From Mycolicibacterium sediminis (GTDB lineage: Bacteria > Actinomycetota > Actinomycetes > Mycobacteriales > Mycobacteriaceae): a DNA stretch of 64,000 bases. Below are positions 28,838 to 37,225 of this stretch, piece after piece (positions within the stretch are counted from its first letter, which is position 1; each line of letters opens with the position of its first letter). A program made the position numbers and the translations under genes. The notes beneath the pieces were generated by a model, which was not told where the DNA came from, did not search any database, and worked only from the letters and a program-made list of their open reading frames with translations. The stretch spans positions 310,001 to 374,000 of the forward strand of contig NZ_AP022588.1 in NCBI RefSeq assembly GCF_010731735.1, written 5' to 3'.

Positions 28838-28983
28838 CCTGGTACACGCTCCACTTCATATGTCGCCGATCCGGCTCGGATCGCGTCGTTCGACGTCTGC
28901 CGGGCCCTCGGCAACTCACAATTTCGCACTCTGCGGCAGCCTACGCAAACCGGCTTACCATGCAGAAGACTGCCACGACCCTG

Positions 28984-29574
28984 CTAATTCCTCGGCCACA
29001 CCTCGAACGCCTCGACCTCACCCGGAGGTTCCCCCACGTTCTCTACCAGGCGCGACAGCCTCCTGCGGCCGCTGATTCGCAGCGCTGGACGAGCCCCTCT
29101 GGTGCCGATCAGAGTGGGTGCGATTCCCACCCGCATCAGGGCCGACGCGAGTGCGGAATGCGTGTCCGGGGCGTGCGGGTCGAGACCGAGCAGGTACCGG
29201 TCGGCTTCCGGAGAGCCGGCGGCCAGCGTCCAGGCCCGCAGTTCCCGCGGGCCCGGCAGCCAGTGCGTGGGGACGGTCTTGACCGCACCCCGCGTCCACT
29301 CCGCGGCGATGGGGGTCAGTCGCGAGTCCAGCGCGGTCCGCACCAGCGGGCTGTCCTCGTCGGTGCGGGCGATCTCGGGGGTGAGCCCGCAATCGGCCAT
29401 CATCTCGGCGAGGGCCCGGGCACGCCACGACCGGTCGACCACCACCGACAGGCGCGCCGTCTGCTGTGCTCCGCTGCCCACCACGACCACCTGACCCGGC
29501 GCGGCGAGGATTCCCGTCAGGTCGGCGACCGCGGGCGGCACCGACTCAGCCGAGAAGAAGGACAGCTGACTCAC
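28984..29574 (-). CDS. Conserved hypothetical protein, Rv3647c-like
   Basis: 196 aa from GTG 29574 (VSQLSFFSAESVPP). No domain recognised; a central ARTDEDSPLVRT and a C-terminal RISGRRRLSRLVENVGEPP are the most distinctive parts, with no signal or membrane segment. Start chosen from a TAGTGT box 7 nt upstream and from the length of the tuberculosis protein (about 190 aa); the longer ATG reading adds a basic stretch. Lies between topA and cspA as in other mycobacteria. Confidence 0.75.
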   Translation of the reverse strand: MSQLSFFSAESVPPAVADLTGILAAPGQVVVVGSGAQQTARLSVVVDRSWRARALAEMMADCGLTPEIARTDEDSPLVRTALDSRLTPIAAEWTRGAVKTVPTHWLPGPRELRAWTLAAGSPEADRYLLGLDPHAPDTHSALASALMRVGIAPTLIGTRGARPALRISGRRRLSRLVENVGEPPGEVEAFEVWPRN

Positions 29575-29581
29575 GAATCCG

Positions 29582-29587
29582 ACACTA
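29582..29587 (-). promoter_or_regulatory. -10 box of the Rv3647c-like gene
   Basis: TAGTGT on the minus strand, 7 nt before GTG 29574; leaderless arrangement. Confidence 0.45.
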
Positions 29588-29675
29588 GGCCAGCCACGCA
29601 CCCGTCGAGGTGCCACCGGGCCGTTCGCCGGACGGCGAGTCCGCATGCCGAGGGGCCGGAAAGTCCGACCGAGAA

Positions 29676-29716
29676 AGAGGCCCCCGCAGTTCCGTGACCG
29701 GTCTGCGGGGGCCTCT
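29676..29716 (-). terminator. Strong intrinsic terminator after cspA
   Basis: 14-bp perfect stem: AGAGGCCCCCGCAG at 29676-29689 pairs with CTGCGGGGGCCTCT at 29703-29716, loop 13 nt. On the minus strand it is followed by TTTCTC. It ends the cspA transcript. Confidence 0.85.
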
Positions 29717-29732
29717 GGAATCCTCGGGTCGT

Positions 29733-29936
29733 TCAGACCGGGCGGACGCTGAGCGCCTGCGGTCCCTTCGCTCCCTGCTCGATCTCGAACTCGACCTTCT
29801 GGTTCTCCTCGAGGGTGCGGAATCCGTTCGACTGGATCTGCTTGTAGTGAACGAAGACGTCGCCGCCGCCGTCCTCTTGTTCAATGAACCCGTAACCCTT
29901 CTCGGGGTTGAACCACTTGACAGTTCCCTGTGGCAT
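29733..29936 (-). CDS. cspA: Cold-shock protein A
   Basis: 67 aa OB-fold nucleic-acid chaperone. RNP1 is KGYGFIEQ and RNP2 is VFVHYKQI; starts [10 protein letters not shown] as in mycobacterial CspA and has the usual length. Alone between two strong structures: a perfect terminator 17 nt beyond its stop and a roughly 320-bp upstream region. A GTA trinucleotide repeated four times lies just upstream of its start, and the Shine-Dalgarno (AAGAAG) is weak. Confidence 0.95.
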   Translation of the reverse strand: MPQGTVKWFNPEKGYGFIEQEDGGGDVFVHYKQIQSNGFRTLEENQKVEFEIEQGAKGPQALSVRPV

Positions 29937-30256
29937 TTGGTGCTTCTTTCCCTTACTACTACTACGTCGGGTGCGACCCATCGCGCTTCGACGGACCGGG
30001 CCCGTTCCGACCGCCATACCAACGCGTGCGACGCCGGATCGGACCGGGCTTCGACCCTCGTAGGAACCGCGGCCACAACGACGTTCCTGCGGGTGCTGGC
30101 ACACGAACACAGAAGCTGCGACCGCGACAAGTCAATCATGTTCGTAGCGGGCTCGCCGGGTTTGTCGCACCGCCGTGGTCAACAATTCACACGGGGTCAC
30201 GCAGTCGGAACAATCGCGTGTCGAACGAGTTTTCACCCCAGCGAGGAGGCGGTCAG
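29937..30256. other. 320-bp divergent control region of cspA and the helicase
   Basis: No gene is visible. It holds the cspA leader on the minus strand with four GTA repeats near 29955-29966, and on the plus strand a helicase leader ending in a strong AGGAGG (30244-30249). A partial SOS-like TCGAAC (30222-30227) lacks its mate. No other structure is clear. Confidence 0.6.
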
Positions 30257-32602
30257 GTGTCGGGTCGGGCAGCGGACTTCGGGCGCGAACTGCTCGACTG
30301 TGCCGTGGCGGGCGTCGATCCGGACGAGCACCCGGTGCGGCACGTCGCCGACCTCGCCGCGCGCACGGCGCGGCACAGTTCGTGGCCGCAGTGGGTGCCC
30401 GACGACGTCGTCGGGGCCTTCGTCGCGCGGGGCATCACCGAACCCTGGACCCATCAGGTGGCCGCGGCCGATCTCGCGCACGCCGGGCGACACGTCGTGC
30501 TCAGTACCGGCACGGCGTCCGGGAAGTCGCTCGCCTACCAGGTGCCGATCCTCACCGCACTCGCCGAGGACCCCCGCGCGAGGGCGCTGTACCTGTCGCC
30601 CACCAAGGCGCTCGGCCACGACCAACTGCGGGCCGCACAATCTCTGACGGGCGCCGTCGAGCGACTCGCCGACGTCGGACCGTGTCCCTACGACGGCGAC
30701 ACCAGCACCGAGGCGCGACAGTTCGCCAGGGAGCGCTCCCGGTGGATCTTCTCCAACCCCGACATGATCCATCTGTCGCTGCTGCGCAACCACGCCCGCT
30801 GGGCGGTCTTCCTGCGCAATCTGCGGTACGTCGTCGTCGACGAATGCCATTACTACCGCGGCATCTTCGGGTCGAACGTGGCGATGATCCTGCGCCGGCT
30901 GGTGCGACTGTGCGCGAAGTACGCCGGCAGTGCCGACGCTCCCGGGCTGACGGTCGTCTTCGCCAGTGCCACGGCCGCGTCACCGGCCGCCACGGCGTCC
31001 GAGCTGCTCGGACACACGGTGGAGGAGGTGACCGAGGACGGTTCGCCCCAGGGCGGCCGCACCGTCGCGCTCTGGGAGCCGGCGCTGCGCGACGACCTGC
31101 TCGGCGAGAACGGCGCGCCCGTCCGACGATCGGCGGGCGCAGAGGCCGCGCGCGTGATGGCCGATCTGATGGTCGAGGGTGCCCGCACCCTGACGTTCGT
31201 CCGGTCCCGGCGCGGGGCCGAACTCACCGCACTCGGAGCGCAGGCGCGCCTCGAGACGACGGCACCGGACCTCGTCGACCTCGTCGCGTCGTACCGGGCG
31301 GGGTACCTGTCCGAGGAGCGCCGGGCGCTGGAGTCCGCGCTGGCCGACGGCAGCCTGCGCGGCCTGGCCACCACCAATGCGCTGGAACTCGGCGTCGACA
31401 TCGCCGGCCTGGACGCCGTCGTGCTGGCCGGCTTCCCGGGGACCGTCGCCTCGTTCTGGCAGCAGGCCGGCCGGGCCGGCCGCCGCGGCCAGAGCGCGCT
31501 CATCGTCATGATCGCCCGCGACGATCCGCTGGACACCTACCTGGTTCACCATCCGGAGGCGTTGCTGGACAAGCCGATCGAGCGCGTGGTGATCGACCCG
31601 TCGAACCCGTACGTCCTCGGCCCGCAGCTGCTGTGCGCCGCCACCGAACTGCCCCTCACCGACGCCGAGGTTCGCACCTGGAACGCCGAGGAGGTCGCCG
31701 CCGCCCTCGTCGACGACGGCCTCCTGCGTCGGCGGCCCACCGGCTACTTCCCCACTCCCGGCGTCGATCCCCATCCCGCCGTGGACATCCGGGGCTCGTC
31801 GGGCGGACAGATCGCGATCCTGGAGACCGGCACCGGTCGCATCCTCGGTACCACCGGAGCGGGTCAGGCGCCGTCGTCGGTCCACCCCGGCGCGGTGTAC
31901 CTGCACCGCGGCGAGTCCTACGTGGTCGACTCCCTCGACTTCGAGGACGGCGTCGCCTTCGTGCGGGCCCACGACCCCGGCTACAGCACGTCGGCACGGG
32001 AGGTGACCGACATCGTCGTCACCGGACCGGGCGAACGACGCACGCACGGCGAGGTCACGGTCGGCGTCGTGCCGGTGTCGGTGTCGCACACCGTGACGAG
32101 CTACCTGAGGCGCCGGCTGGACGGGGAGGTCATCGACTGCGTCGAACTCGACATGCCGACGCACACCCTGGACACCGTGGCGGTGATGTGCACGATCACC
32201 CCGGAGGCGTTGGAGCGCAACGGCATTCCCGCGTTGCGGTTCCCCGGTTCGCTGCACGCGGCCGAGCACGCGTCGATCGGGCTGCTGCCGCTGGTCGCGA
32301 GTTGCGACCGGGGCGACATCGGCGGCGTGTCCACGGCGGTCGGGCCGGAGGACGGATTGCCGACGATCTTCGTCTACGACGGCTACCCCGGCGGCGCCGG
32401 CTTTGCGGACCGCGGCTACCGCCAACTGGTGACGTGGTGGACGGCGACGGCCGAGGCGATCGAGGCGTGCGAGTGCCCGTCGGGCTGTCCGTCGTGCGTG
32501 CAGTCGCCCAAGTGCGGCAACGGCAACGACCCGCTCGACAAGGCCGGTGCGGTCGCGGTGCTTCGCCTGGTGCTCGACGAACTGGCCAGATCCAGTTCGT
32601 GA
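30257..32602 (+). CDS. MrfA/YprA-like DEAD/DEAH-box helicase with DUF1998 (Rv3649-like)
   Basis: 781 aa superfamily 2 helicase. Walker A STGTASGKS (about 80-88), motif II is DECH in VVVDECHYY, motif III FASATAA, motif VI QQAGRAGRRGQ. The C-terminal DUF1998 region holds four Cys (CECPSGCPSCVQSPKC), the metal site of MrfA-type repair helicases, which act in a UvrA-independent mitomycin-damage repair pathway in Bacillus. Start GTG 30257 is fixed by AGGAGG 7 nt upstream. Longer in-frame readings run back into the cspA region and are rejected. Confidence 0.9.
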   Translation: MSGRAADFGRELLDCAVAGVDPDEHPVRHVADLAARTARHSSWPQWVPDDVVGAFVARGITEPWTHQVAAADLAHAGRHVVLSTGTASGKSLAYQVPILTALAEDPRARALYLSPTKALGHDQLRAAQSLTGAVERLADVGPCPYDGDTSTEARQFARERSRWIFSNPDMIHLSLLRNHARWAVFLRNLRYVVVDECHYYRGIFGSNVAMILRRLVRLCAKYAGSADAPGLTVVFASATAASPAATASELLGHTVEEVTEDGSPQGGRTVALWEPALRDDLLGENGAPVRRSAGAEAARVMADLMVEGARTLTFVRSRRGAELTALGAQARLETTAPDLVDLVASYRAGYLSEERRALESALADGSLRGLATTNALELGVDIAGLDAVVLAGFPGTVASFWQQAGRAGRRGQSALIVMIARDDPLDTYLVHHPEALLDKPIERVVIDPSNPYVLGPQLLCAATELPLTDAEVRTWNAEEVAAALVDDGLLRRRPTGYFPTPGVDPHPAVDIRGSSGGQIAILETGTGRILGTTGAGQAPSSVHPGAVYLHRGESYVVDSLDFEDGVAFVRAHDPGYSTSAREVTDIVVTGPGERRTHGEVTVGVVPVSVSHTVTSYLRRRLDGEVIDCVELDMPTHTLDTVAVMCTITPEALERNGIPALRFPGSLHAAEHASIGLLPLVASCDRGDIGGVSTAVGPEDGLPTIFVYDGYPGGAGFADRGYRQLVTWWTATAEAIEACECPSGCPSCVQSPKCGNGNDPLDKAGAVAVLRLVLDELARSSS

Positions 32603-32675
32603 CCCCCGTCCGTGGGACGACCAACCCCTCGCCGGTCGTCGACCACGGCCCCCACGCGCCCTCCGGAACCCGCTA

Positions 32676-32693
32676 CCGACGTCGTGACGTCGG
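32676..32693. repeat. 18-bp palindrome downstream of the helicase
   Basis: CCGACGTC-GT-GACGTCGG: 8-bp perfect arms with a 2-nt centre, in the 296-bp gap before the Rv3651-like gene. Shape suits a dimeric regulator site better than a hairpin; no T-run follows. Nothing else is seen in this gap apart from the promoter at its end. Confidence 0.45.
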
Positions 32694-32886
32694 ACGGCAC
32701 GACCGAATCCGTCTCCGGTCCGGCTAACTAGGGGCGCTTCCGAAAAGTACTCCTCGTCCTACGGCGCGCGCAAGCGCCATCGGCCCTGGCCGAGGCCCGT
32801 TCGCGCCCGACCGCCGGGGCTGCTAGCTGGGCATACGACGGATTCCGCAGACCCGGGCAATCCCCTGCCCCCGACGAGCACGCCGG

Positions 32887-32892
32887 TAGGAT
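32887..32892 (+). promoter_or_regulatory. -10 box of the Rv3651-like gene
   Basis: TAGGAT, 6 nt before ATG 32899; no Shine-Dalgarno, leaderless arrangement. Confidence 0.5.
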
Positions 32893-32898
32893 GCCCGC

Positions 32899-33972
32899 AT
32901 GGCCCACGACTGGCTGCTCGTGGAGACCCTCGGCAGCGAGCCCGTCGTCGTCGCCGAGGGCGATCGGACGATGAATCTCATCCCCATCAGCGTCCACCTC
33001 CGCCGCAATCCGAACGCGATGACGATCCAGACGGCGATCGCGGAGACCATCCGCGCAGGTCAAGCCCTCAGCAGCATCACCCCCAAGAACGACCGCGTGA
33101 TCCGCACCGAGATGGTGCAGATGATCGACGGGACGATTCACGGCGTCCACGTGTGGGACGGACCTCCCGACGTCGAACCGCCCGTGCGCCCGACGCCGGG
33201 ACCACTGGTGTGGGACCTGACCGACGGGGTCGCGACCGACACCACGGAGTCACTGGCGAACAGCGGTCGCGATCCCTCGGTCGAGACCACCCACGGCCGC
33301 GTCTTCGCCGAGGACCTGCCCACCCGCGACCTCAACGAGCGCGAGGCGCACGTGCTGTCGGCCGCGATCGAACCGCAACCCGGCAAGGTCTACTGCAGCT
33401 CGTGGGACCTGACCGACCACCTCGGCAACCCGATCGTCGTCGGCTTCGTCGCGCGGATCCTGGCGGAGAGCAACGGTGGCCCCGATCGGTTGATCTGCCG
33501 GGCGATGAACTGGCGCACCGTCCGCGACGACTCGACGATGAGCCCCGACGACGTCGGTCGCAGCGTGCTGGACGATCCGCCGACACCGGGCGTGCACCGC
33601 GCGCTGGTCGACCTCAAGTCCTGGACGCTGCTCAAGTGGCTCGACGAGCCGTGCCCCTACTACGCGTGGCGCCACCGGGACGACGACGAGCCGATGGTGC
33701 ACCCCGACGACGCGGACGAGGTGGCCGCCATGACGGCAGACTTCGGGTCGCGGGACTTCGGGTCGCAATCCGCGTCCCGGGTGCTGCGCCTGCACGCGGT
33801 CGGCGGCGGCTGGACGCCCATCCACGTGACGGTCAACCGGGTCCAGCTCGGCGACGGCGTGTACGCCGGGATGCTGTCGCTGCGCGAGCCCACCGACTCC
33901 GAGCGCAAGGAGTTCGAGGGGCGGCCCCCGTCGCGACTCCGGTTGCTGCGCAACAAGATCGGTCGTACTTGA
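32899..33972 (+). CDS. Rv3651-like sensor/adaptor protein (PAS/GAF-like, DUF5593)
   Basis: 357 aa soluble protein without membrane or DNA-binding segments. By synteny and start (MAHDWLLVETLG) it is the orthologue of Rv3651, whose published structure shows PAS/GAF-like sensory folds and no catalytic output, so an adaptor role was proposed. About 110-135 is a polar linker. Near residue 281 a short direct duplication reads DFGSRDFGSQ, matching a repeated DNA segment. Ligand unknown. Confidence 0.75.
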   Translation: MAHDWLLVETLGSEPVVVAEGDRTMNLIPISVHLRRNPNAMTIQTAIAETIRAGQALSSITPKNDRVIRTEMVQMIDGTIHGVHVWDGPPDVEPPVRPTPGPLVWDLTDGVATDTTESLANSGRDPSVETTHGRVFAEDLPTRDLNEREAHVLSAAIEPQPGKVYCSSWDLTDHLGNPIVVGFVARILAESNGGPDRLICRAMNWRTVRDDSTMSPDDVGRSVLDDPPTPGVHRALVDLKSWTLLKWLDEPCPYYAWRHRDDDEPMVHPDDADEVAAMTADFGSRDFGSQSASRVLRLHAVGGGWTPIHVTVNRVQLGDGVYAGMLSLREPTDSERKEFEGRPPSRLRLLRNKIGRT

Positions 33973-34009
33973 TCACGACGGAGTGTGGAAGCCGCGCAGG
34001 ATCGAACCG

Positions 34010-35671
34010 CTAGGACCAGGACTCGTCCAGCTCGCCGAGTGAGGCGATCAACGCGCTGTTGGCGCGGTAGTCGACGGGACAGGCGACGACGCTGACGGTG
34101 TCCGCGGCCAACGCCTCCCGCAGGGTCGGGAGCAGTTCGTCGGCAGACGAGATCCGGTACCCCCGCGCGCCGAAACTTTCGGCGTACGAGACGAAGTCGG
34201 GGTTGCCGAACCGGGTGTCGACGTTGTGCCCGATCTCCAGGTCCATCTTCCAGCTGATCAGACCGTAGGCGTCGTCCACCCAGACGAGGATCACCATCGG
34301 GGTGCCCACGCGCAGGGCGGTCTCGATCTCCTGCGAGTTCATCAGGAACGATCCGTCGCCGGTCGCGACGAGCACGTTCGCCGACGGTCGGGCGATCTTC
34401 GCGGCGATCGCACCCGGGACCGTCCACCCCATGGTCGACAGCCCATTGGAGATGAGGCACGTGTTCGGCTCGTAGGTCGGATACAGCCGGGCCATCCACA
34501 TCTTCAGGGCACCGGTGTCGACGAGCACGATGTCGTCGCGCCCGAGCGCCGCGCGGGTGTCGGCGACGATGCGCGCCGGCGTGAGCGGGAAGCTGTCGTC
34601 GCTGCGTCCGCGGTCGAGTTCGTCGGCGAGCAGTGCCCGGATCCGCTCGTCACCCGACGAGTAGGGCTCATCGGTTCCAACGGCATCGGCCAGCGAGTCG
34701 AGGCACCGCCCGATGTCGGCGTGCAGACCCACGGCGACGTCGTAGTGGACGTCGACCTCGGCCGGAAAGCGGTGCACGTGAATGATCTTCGTGTCGCCGC
34801 GGGGGTTGATCCGGATCGGGTCGAACTCCTGCAGTTCGTAGCCTGCGGCGACGATCACGTCGGCCTGGTCGAACCCGAAGTTGACGTAGTCATGCCGCAT
34901 GAACCCGACCGCGCCGAGGGCGAGGGGGTGGTCGTCGGGCATCACGCCCTTGCCGTGGAACGTCGTCGCGACCGGCATGCCGAGGGACTCGGCGAAGCGC
35001 CGCACCGCGGCCGAGGCGTCGCTGCGCACCGCGCCGTGACCCGCGAGCAGGATCGGGTTGCGTGCGGCGCGCAGGATCTCCGCGGCGCGCTCGATCTGCG
35101 CCGCCGACGGGTCGTCGGAGCGTGGCACGTTGACGCGCAGCGGGGTGGCGTCGGCCGGTGCGTCAGCGTCCTCGACGTCCTCGGGCACCGCGAGGTACAC
35201 GGCGCCGGGGCGTTCGGTCTGCGCGAGCTTGAACGCCTTGCGGACCATCTCCGGCACCGACCCCGGCGTGGCGACCAGCGCCGACCACTTGGTGACCGGC
35301 GCGAACATCGACACGAGGTCGACGCTCTGGTGCGACTCCTTATAGCTGCGACGCATGCCCACCTGTGCCGAGAGTGCCAGCACCGGAGTCGAATTGGTGG
35401 TCGCGTCCGCCACCCCGAGTAGCAGGTTGATGGCACCCGGACCCAACGTCGCCGAGCACACCCCGGCCCGACCGGTGAGCCGGCCGTACACCTCCGCCAT
35501 GAACGACGCGCCCTGCTCGTGCCGGGTGAGGACGTAGTCGATCGAGGAGCGGGACAGCGCGTCGACGAGGCGGATGTTCTCCTCACCCGGGATCCCGAAG
35601 ACGTGTGTGACGCCCTCGTTCTCCAGGCACTCGACGATCAATTCGGCGGTGTTGCGACTGTCCTCCGGCAC
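34010..35671 (-). CDS. AlsS-like acetolactate synthase (ThDP enzyme)
   Basis: 553 aa. Resembles catabolic, FAD-independent acetolactate synthase more than biosynthetic IlvB: RHEQGASFMAEVYGR with the ThDP Glu (about residue 52), KMWMARLYPTYEPNTC, and the ThDP/Mg site GDGSFLMNSQEIETA. The metal-ligand position that is often Asn reads VDDAYGL, so Asp may replace it. Makes acetolactate from two pyruvates, or acts on a related 2-oxo acid. GTG start at 35671. No acetolactate decarboxylase is nearby. It lies between the Rv3651-like gene and the Tad cluster, where M. tuberculosis has PE/PPE genes. Confidence 0.85.
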   Translation of the reverse strand: MPEDSRNTAELIVECLENEGVTHVFGIPGEENIRLVDALSRSSIDYVLTRHEQGASFMAEVYGRLTGRAGVCSATLGPGAINLLLGVADATTNSTPVLALSAQVGMRRSYKESHQSVDLVSMFAPVTKWSALVATPGSVPEMVRKAFKLAQTERPGAVYLAVPEDVEDADAPADATPLRVNVPRSDDPSAAQIERAAEILRAARNPILLAGHGAVRSDASAAVRRFAESLGMPVATTFHGKGVMPDDHPLALGAVGFMRHDYVNFGFDQADVIVAAGYELQEFDPIRINPRGDTKIIHVHRFPAEVDVHYDVAVGLHADIGRCLDSLADAVGTDEPYSSGDERIRALLADELDRGRSDDSFPLTPARIVADTRAALGRDDIVLVDTGALKMWMARLYPTYEPNTCLISNGLSTMGWTVPGAIAAKIARPSANVLVATGDGSFLMNSQEIETALRVGTPMVILVWVDDAYGLISWKMDLEIGHNVDTRFGNPDFVSYAESFGARGYRISSADELLPTLREALAADTVSVVACPVDYRANSALIASLGELDESWS

Positions 35672-35752
35672 GCGTCGAGCTAACCACAGCGGCGTGGACG
35701 CCGTCGGGAGACCGGGTGGCGCAGTCGGGTCCGCGGTGACCTCCCCCTCGGG

Positions 35753-36067
35753 TCACGCCGGCCCGGCGCGCGCCGCCGCACTCGCCCGTCCGACACCCCA
35801 GCGGCCCAGCGCGGCAGCCACTTCCACCCGGAGGACGACGTCGAGACCGTCGATGGCGCACTCGGCGACCGAGCCGTGCATCCGGGTGGCGATCGAGCCC
35901 GCCCGGGCACACGCCGCGTCCAGCCCGGCGCCCAACTGCTCGGCGGCGGCCAGTGCCGCCAGGTCCGCAGCGGCCTGGGCCCGGTGCCGGGCCACCACGG
36001 CAGACCCCAGTGCCAGACCGCCGAATGCGACGCCCAGCAGCACGGCGACCATCGCCGCCGCCACCAC
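35753..36067 (-). CDS. Rv3654c-family TadE-like small membrane protein
   Basis: At least 104 aa. Pilin-like N-terminus DDRGSATVVAAAMVAVLL: Gly before a small residue and one hydrophobic helix, though the usual Glu at +5 is Val. The rest is Ala-rich (RHRAQAAADLAALAAAEQL) with two Cys. Start is uncertain: no ATG/GTG/TTG in this frame lies at the junction with the previous gene. Options are GTG 36067 inside the helix (used here as the conservative end), an ATC at 36094, or GTG 36184 with a 98-nt overlap. The frame clearly begins before GSATV. Confidence 0.65.
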   Translation of the reverse strand: MVAAAMVAVLLGVAFGGLALGSAVVARHRAQAAADLAALAAAEQLGAGLDAACARAGSIATRMHGSVAECAIDGLDVVLRVEVAAALGRWGVGRASAAARAGPA

Positions 36068-36086
36068 CGTGGCCGACCCGCGGTCG

Positions 36087-36410
36087 TCACGGATCGTCCT
36101 CGGCCGCTGCGACGGCCTCGGCGCTGATGACGAGTCCCGGGAACATCGGCGCGGACGTGACGACCCGGGCGACGACGTAGGCACCGTCCGTGCGGACGTC
36201 GAGCCGGGAACCGTCGGGCGCCACGTCGCGCAGCACGGCGGACGTGTCGTCGCCGCGTGCCGCCAGCCTGGCTGCCTCCCGCGCGGCGTCCAGACACCGG
36301 ACGTGGGTGGTGACGGCCGCCAAACCGGCCACGCACAGCACCAGTACGGCAGAAAGCGACGCGACGGCGAACGCGGCCTCGACGGTGACGCTGCCCGCGT
36401 CACCGCTCAG
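36087..36410 (-). CDS. TadE-family pilus assembly protein (Rv3655c-like)
   Basis: 107 aa. Prepilin-like start SGDAG|SVTVEAAFAVASL with Glu at +5 of the cleavage site, one membrane helix, then an extracytoplasmic part with paired Cys. The only start that fits the operon is CTG 36410, overlapping the previous stop as CTGA; no ATG, GTG or TTG in this frame occurs in the preceding 70 codons. Member of the Tad-type cluster (Rv3654c-Rv3660c). Longer readings upstream are out of frame with real genes. Confidence 0.7.
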   Translation of the reverse strand: MSGDAGSVTVEAAFAVASLSAVLVLCVAGLAAVTTHVRCLDAAREAARLAARGDDTSAVLRDVAPDGSRLDVRTDGAYVVARVVTSAPMFPGLVISAEAVAAAEDDP

Positions 36411-36610
36411 AGATTGGTCGTGAGGGCGCGGCCGACGAGGTTCGTCAGCGCGCTGACGATCGAGTCCCCCGTCACCACCGAGTACAGGATCGCGCCGAAC
36501 GCCGCGGCGGCGATGGTGCCGATCGCGTACTCGACGGTGGACATGCCGGAGTCGTCCACCGCCAGCAGTACGAGACGCGTCCGCAGGCGGTGAAATGCTC
36601 TCTTGGTCAT
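36407..36610 (-). CDS. DUF4244 Flp-pilin-like small protein (Rv3656c-like)
   Basis: 67 aa. Short basic leader MTKRAFHRLRTR, then DDSG|MSTVEYAIGTIAAAAFGAI: Gly at the prepilin cleavage site, Glu at +5, Tyr at +6, and a hydrophobic helix, as in Flp pilins. ATG start follows GAGGGGAATCACG. Lies 54 nt after the TadC-like gene. It would be the pilus subunit or pseudopilin; no prepilin peptidase gene is seen nearby. Confidence 0.82.
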   Translation of the reverse strand: MTKRAFHRLRTRLVLLAVDDSGMSTVEYAIGTIAAAAFGAILYSVVTGDSIVSALTNLVGRALTTNL

Positions 36611-36664
36611 CGTGATTCCCCTCTTCGGTTCTGGCCGCGGACCTCCCGCGTGCCGACGGCGCAC

Positions 36665-37225
36665 TCACAGCACACCGGTGGTCAGGACGTCTCCGGCGAG
36701 CCCGACGACCACCGGGACGATGCCGAGACAGATGAAGGCCGGCAGGTAGCAGAGCCCGAGCGGGCCGGCGATCAGCACGGCGGCACGCTCGGCCGCTGCC
36801 CGCGCGGCGGTGGTCGCATCGTGGCGCGACTGCTCGGCCAGCTCCGCGACGCTCCGCGCGAGGGCGGCACCAGAGGCGGCCGATCTGCGTGCCGATCGGG
36901 TCAGCCCCGTCACGATGGCGTCGCCGGTGCCCGGGTCCGCCCAGGCGCGTGCCGGGTCCGCGCCCAGTGCGAGCAGGCTCGCCGCACGCACGAGGACCTC
37001 GGCCAGCGGTGGCGGCGCCGACATCGCCGCCGCTTCCGCCGCAGCTGCGACGGTCATGCCCGAGTCGAGGCACGCGGCGAAGACGTCGAGGCTCGAGGCG
37101 ACGGCGAGCGGATCGTCTCGACGCGCACGCGCAGAGCCGGCTCGCCGGCCCCTCGACGTGGTCCGACGCCGCGGCGCGCCACCGAACAGGATCGCGGCGG
37201 CCAGCAGGATGGCGGCGGCGCTCAT
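36665..37225 (-). CDS. TadC/GspF-like membrane protein (Rv3657c-like)
   Basis: 186 aa. N-terminal helix, a T2SSF-like helical region (DPLAVASSLDVFAACLDSG, then LTRSARRSAASG), and two C-terminal membrane helices with the family ending LPAFICLGIVPVVVGLAGD. Part of the inner-membrane platform of the Tad secretion/pilus machine. ATG 37225 overlaps the stop of the preceding gene (ATGA). Confidence 0.82.
   Translation of the reverse strand: MSAAAILLAAAILFGGAPRRRTTSRGRRAGSARARRDDPLAVASSLDVFAACLDSGMTVAAAAEAAAMSAPPPLAEVLVRAASLLALGADPARAWADPGTGDAIVTGLTRSARRSAASGAALARSVAELAEQSRHDATTAARAAAERAAVLIAGPLGLCYLPAFICLGIVPVVVGLAGDVLTTGVL

Noticed and set aside
30222..30237. Possible SOS (LexA) box TCGAAC before the helicase
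   Set aside because: Only one half matches; the second half reads TTTCAC instead of GTTCGA.
33738..33767. Direct repeat inside the Rv3651-like gene
   Set aside because: Only two 13-nt copies giving DFGSRDFGSQ; a small in-frame duplication rather than a separate element.
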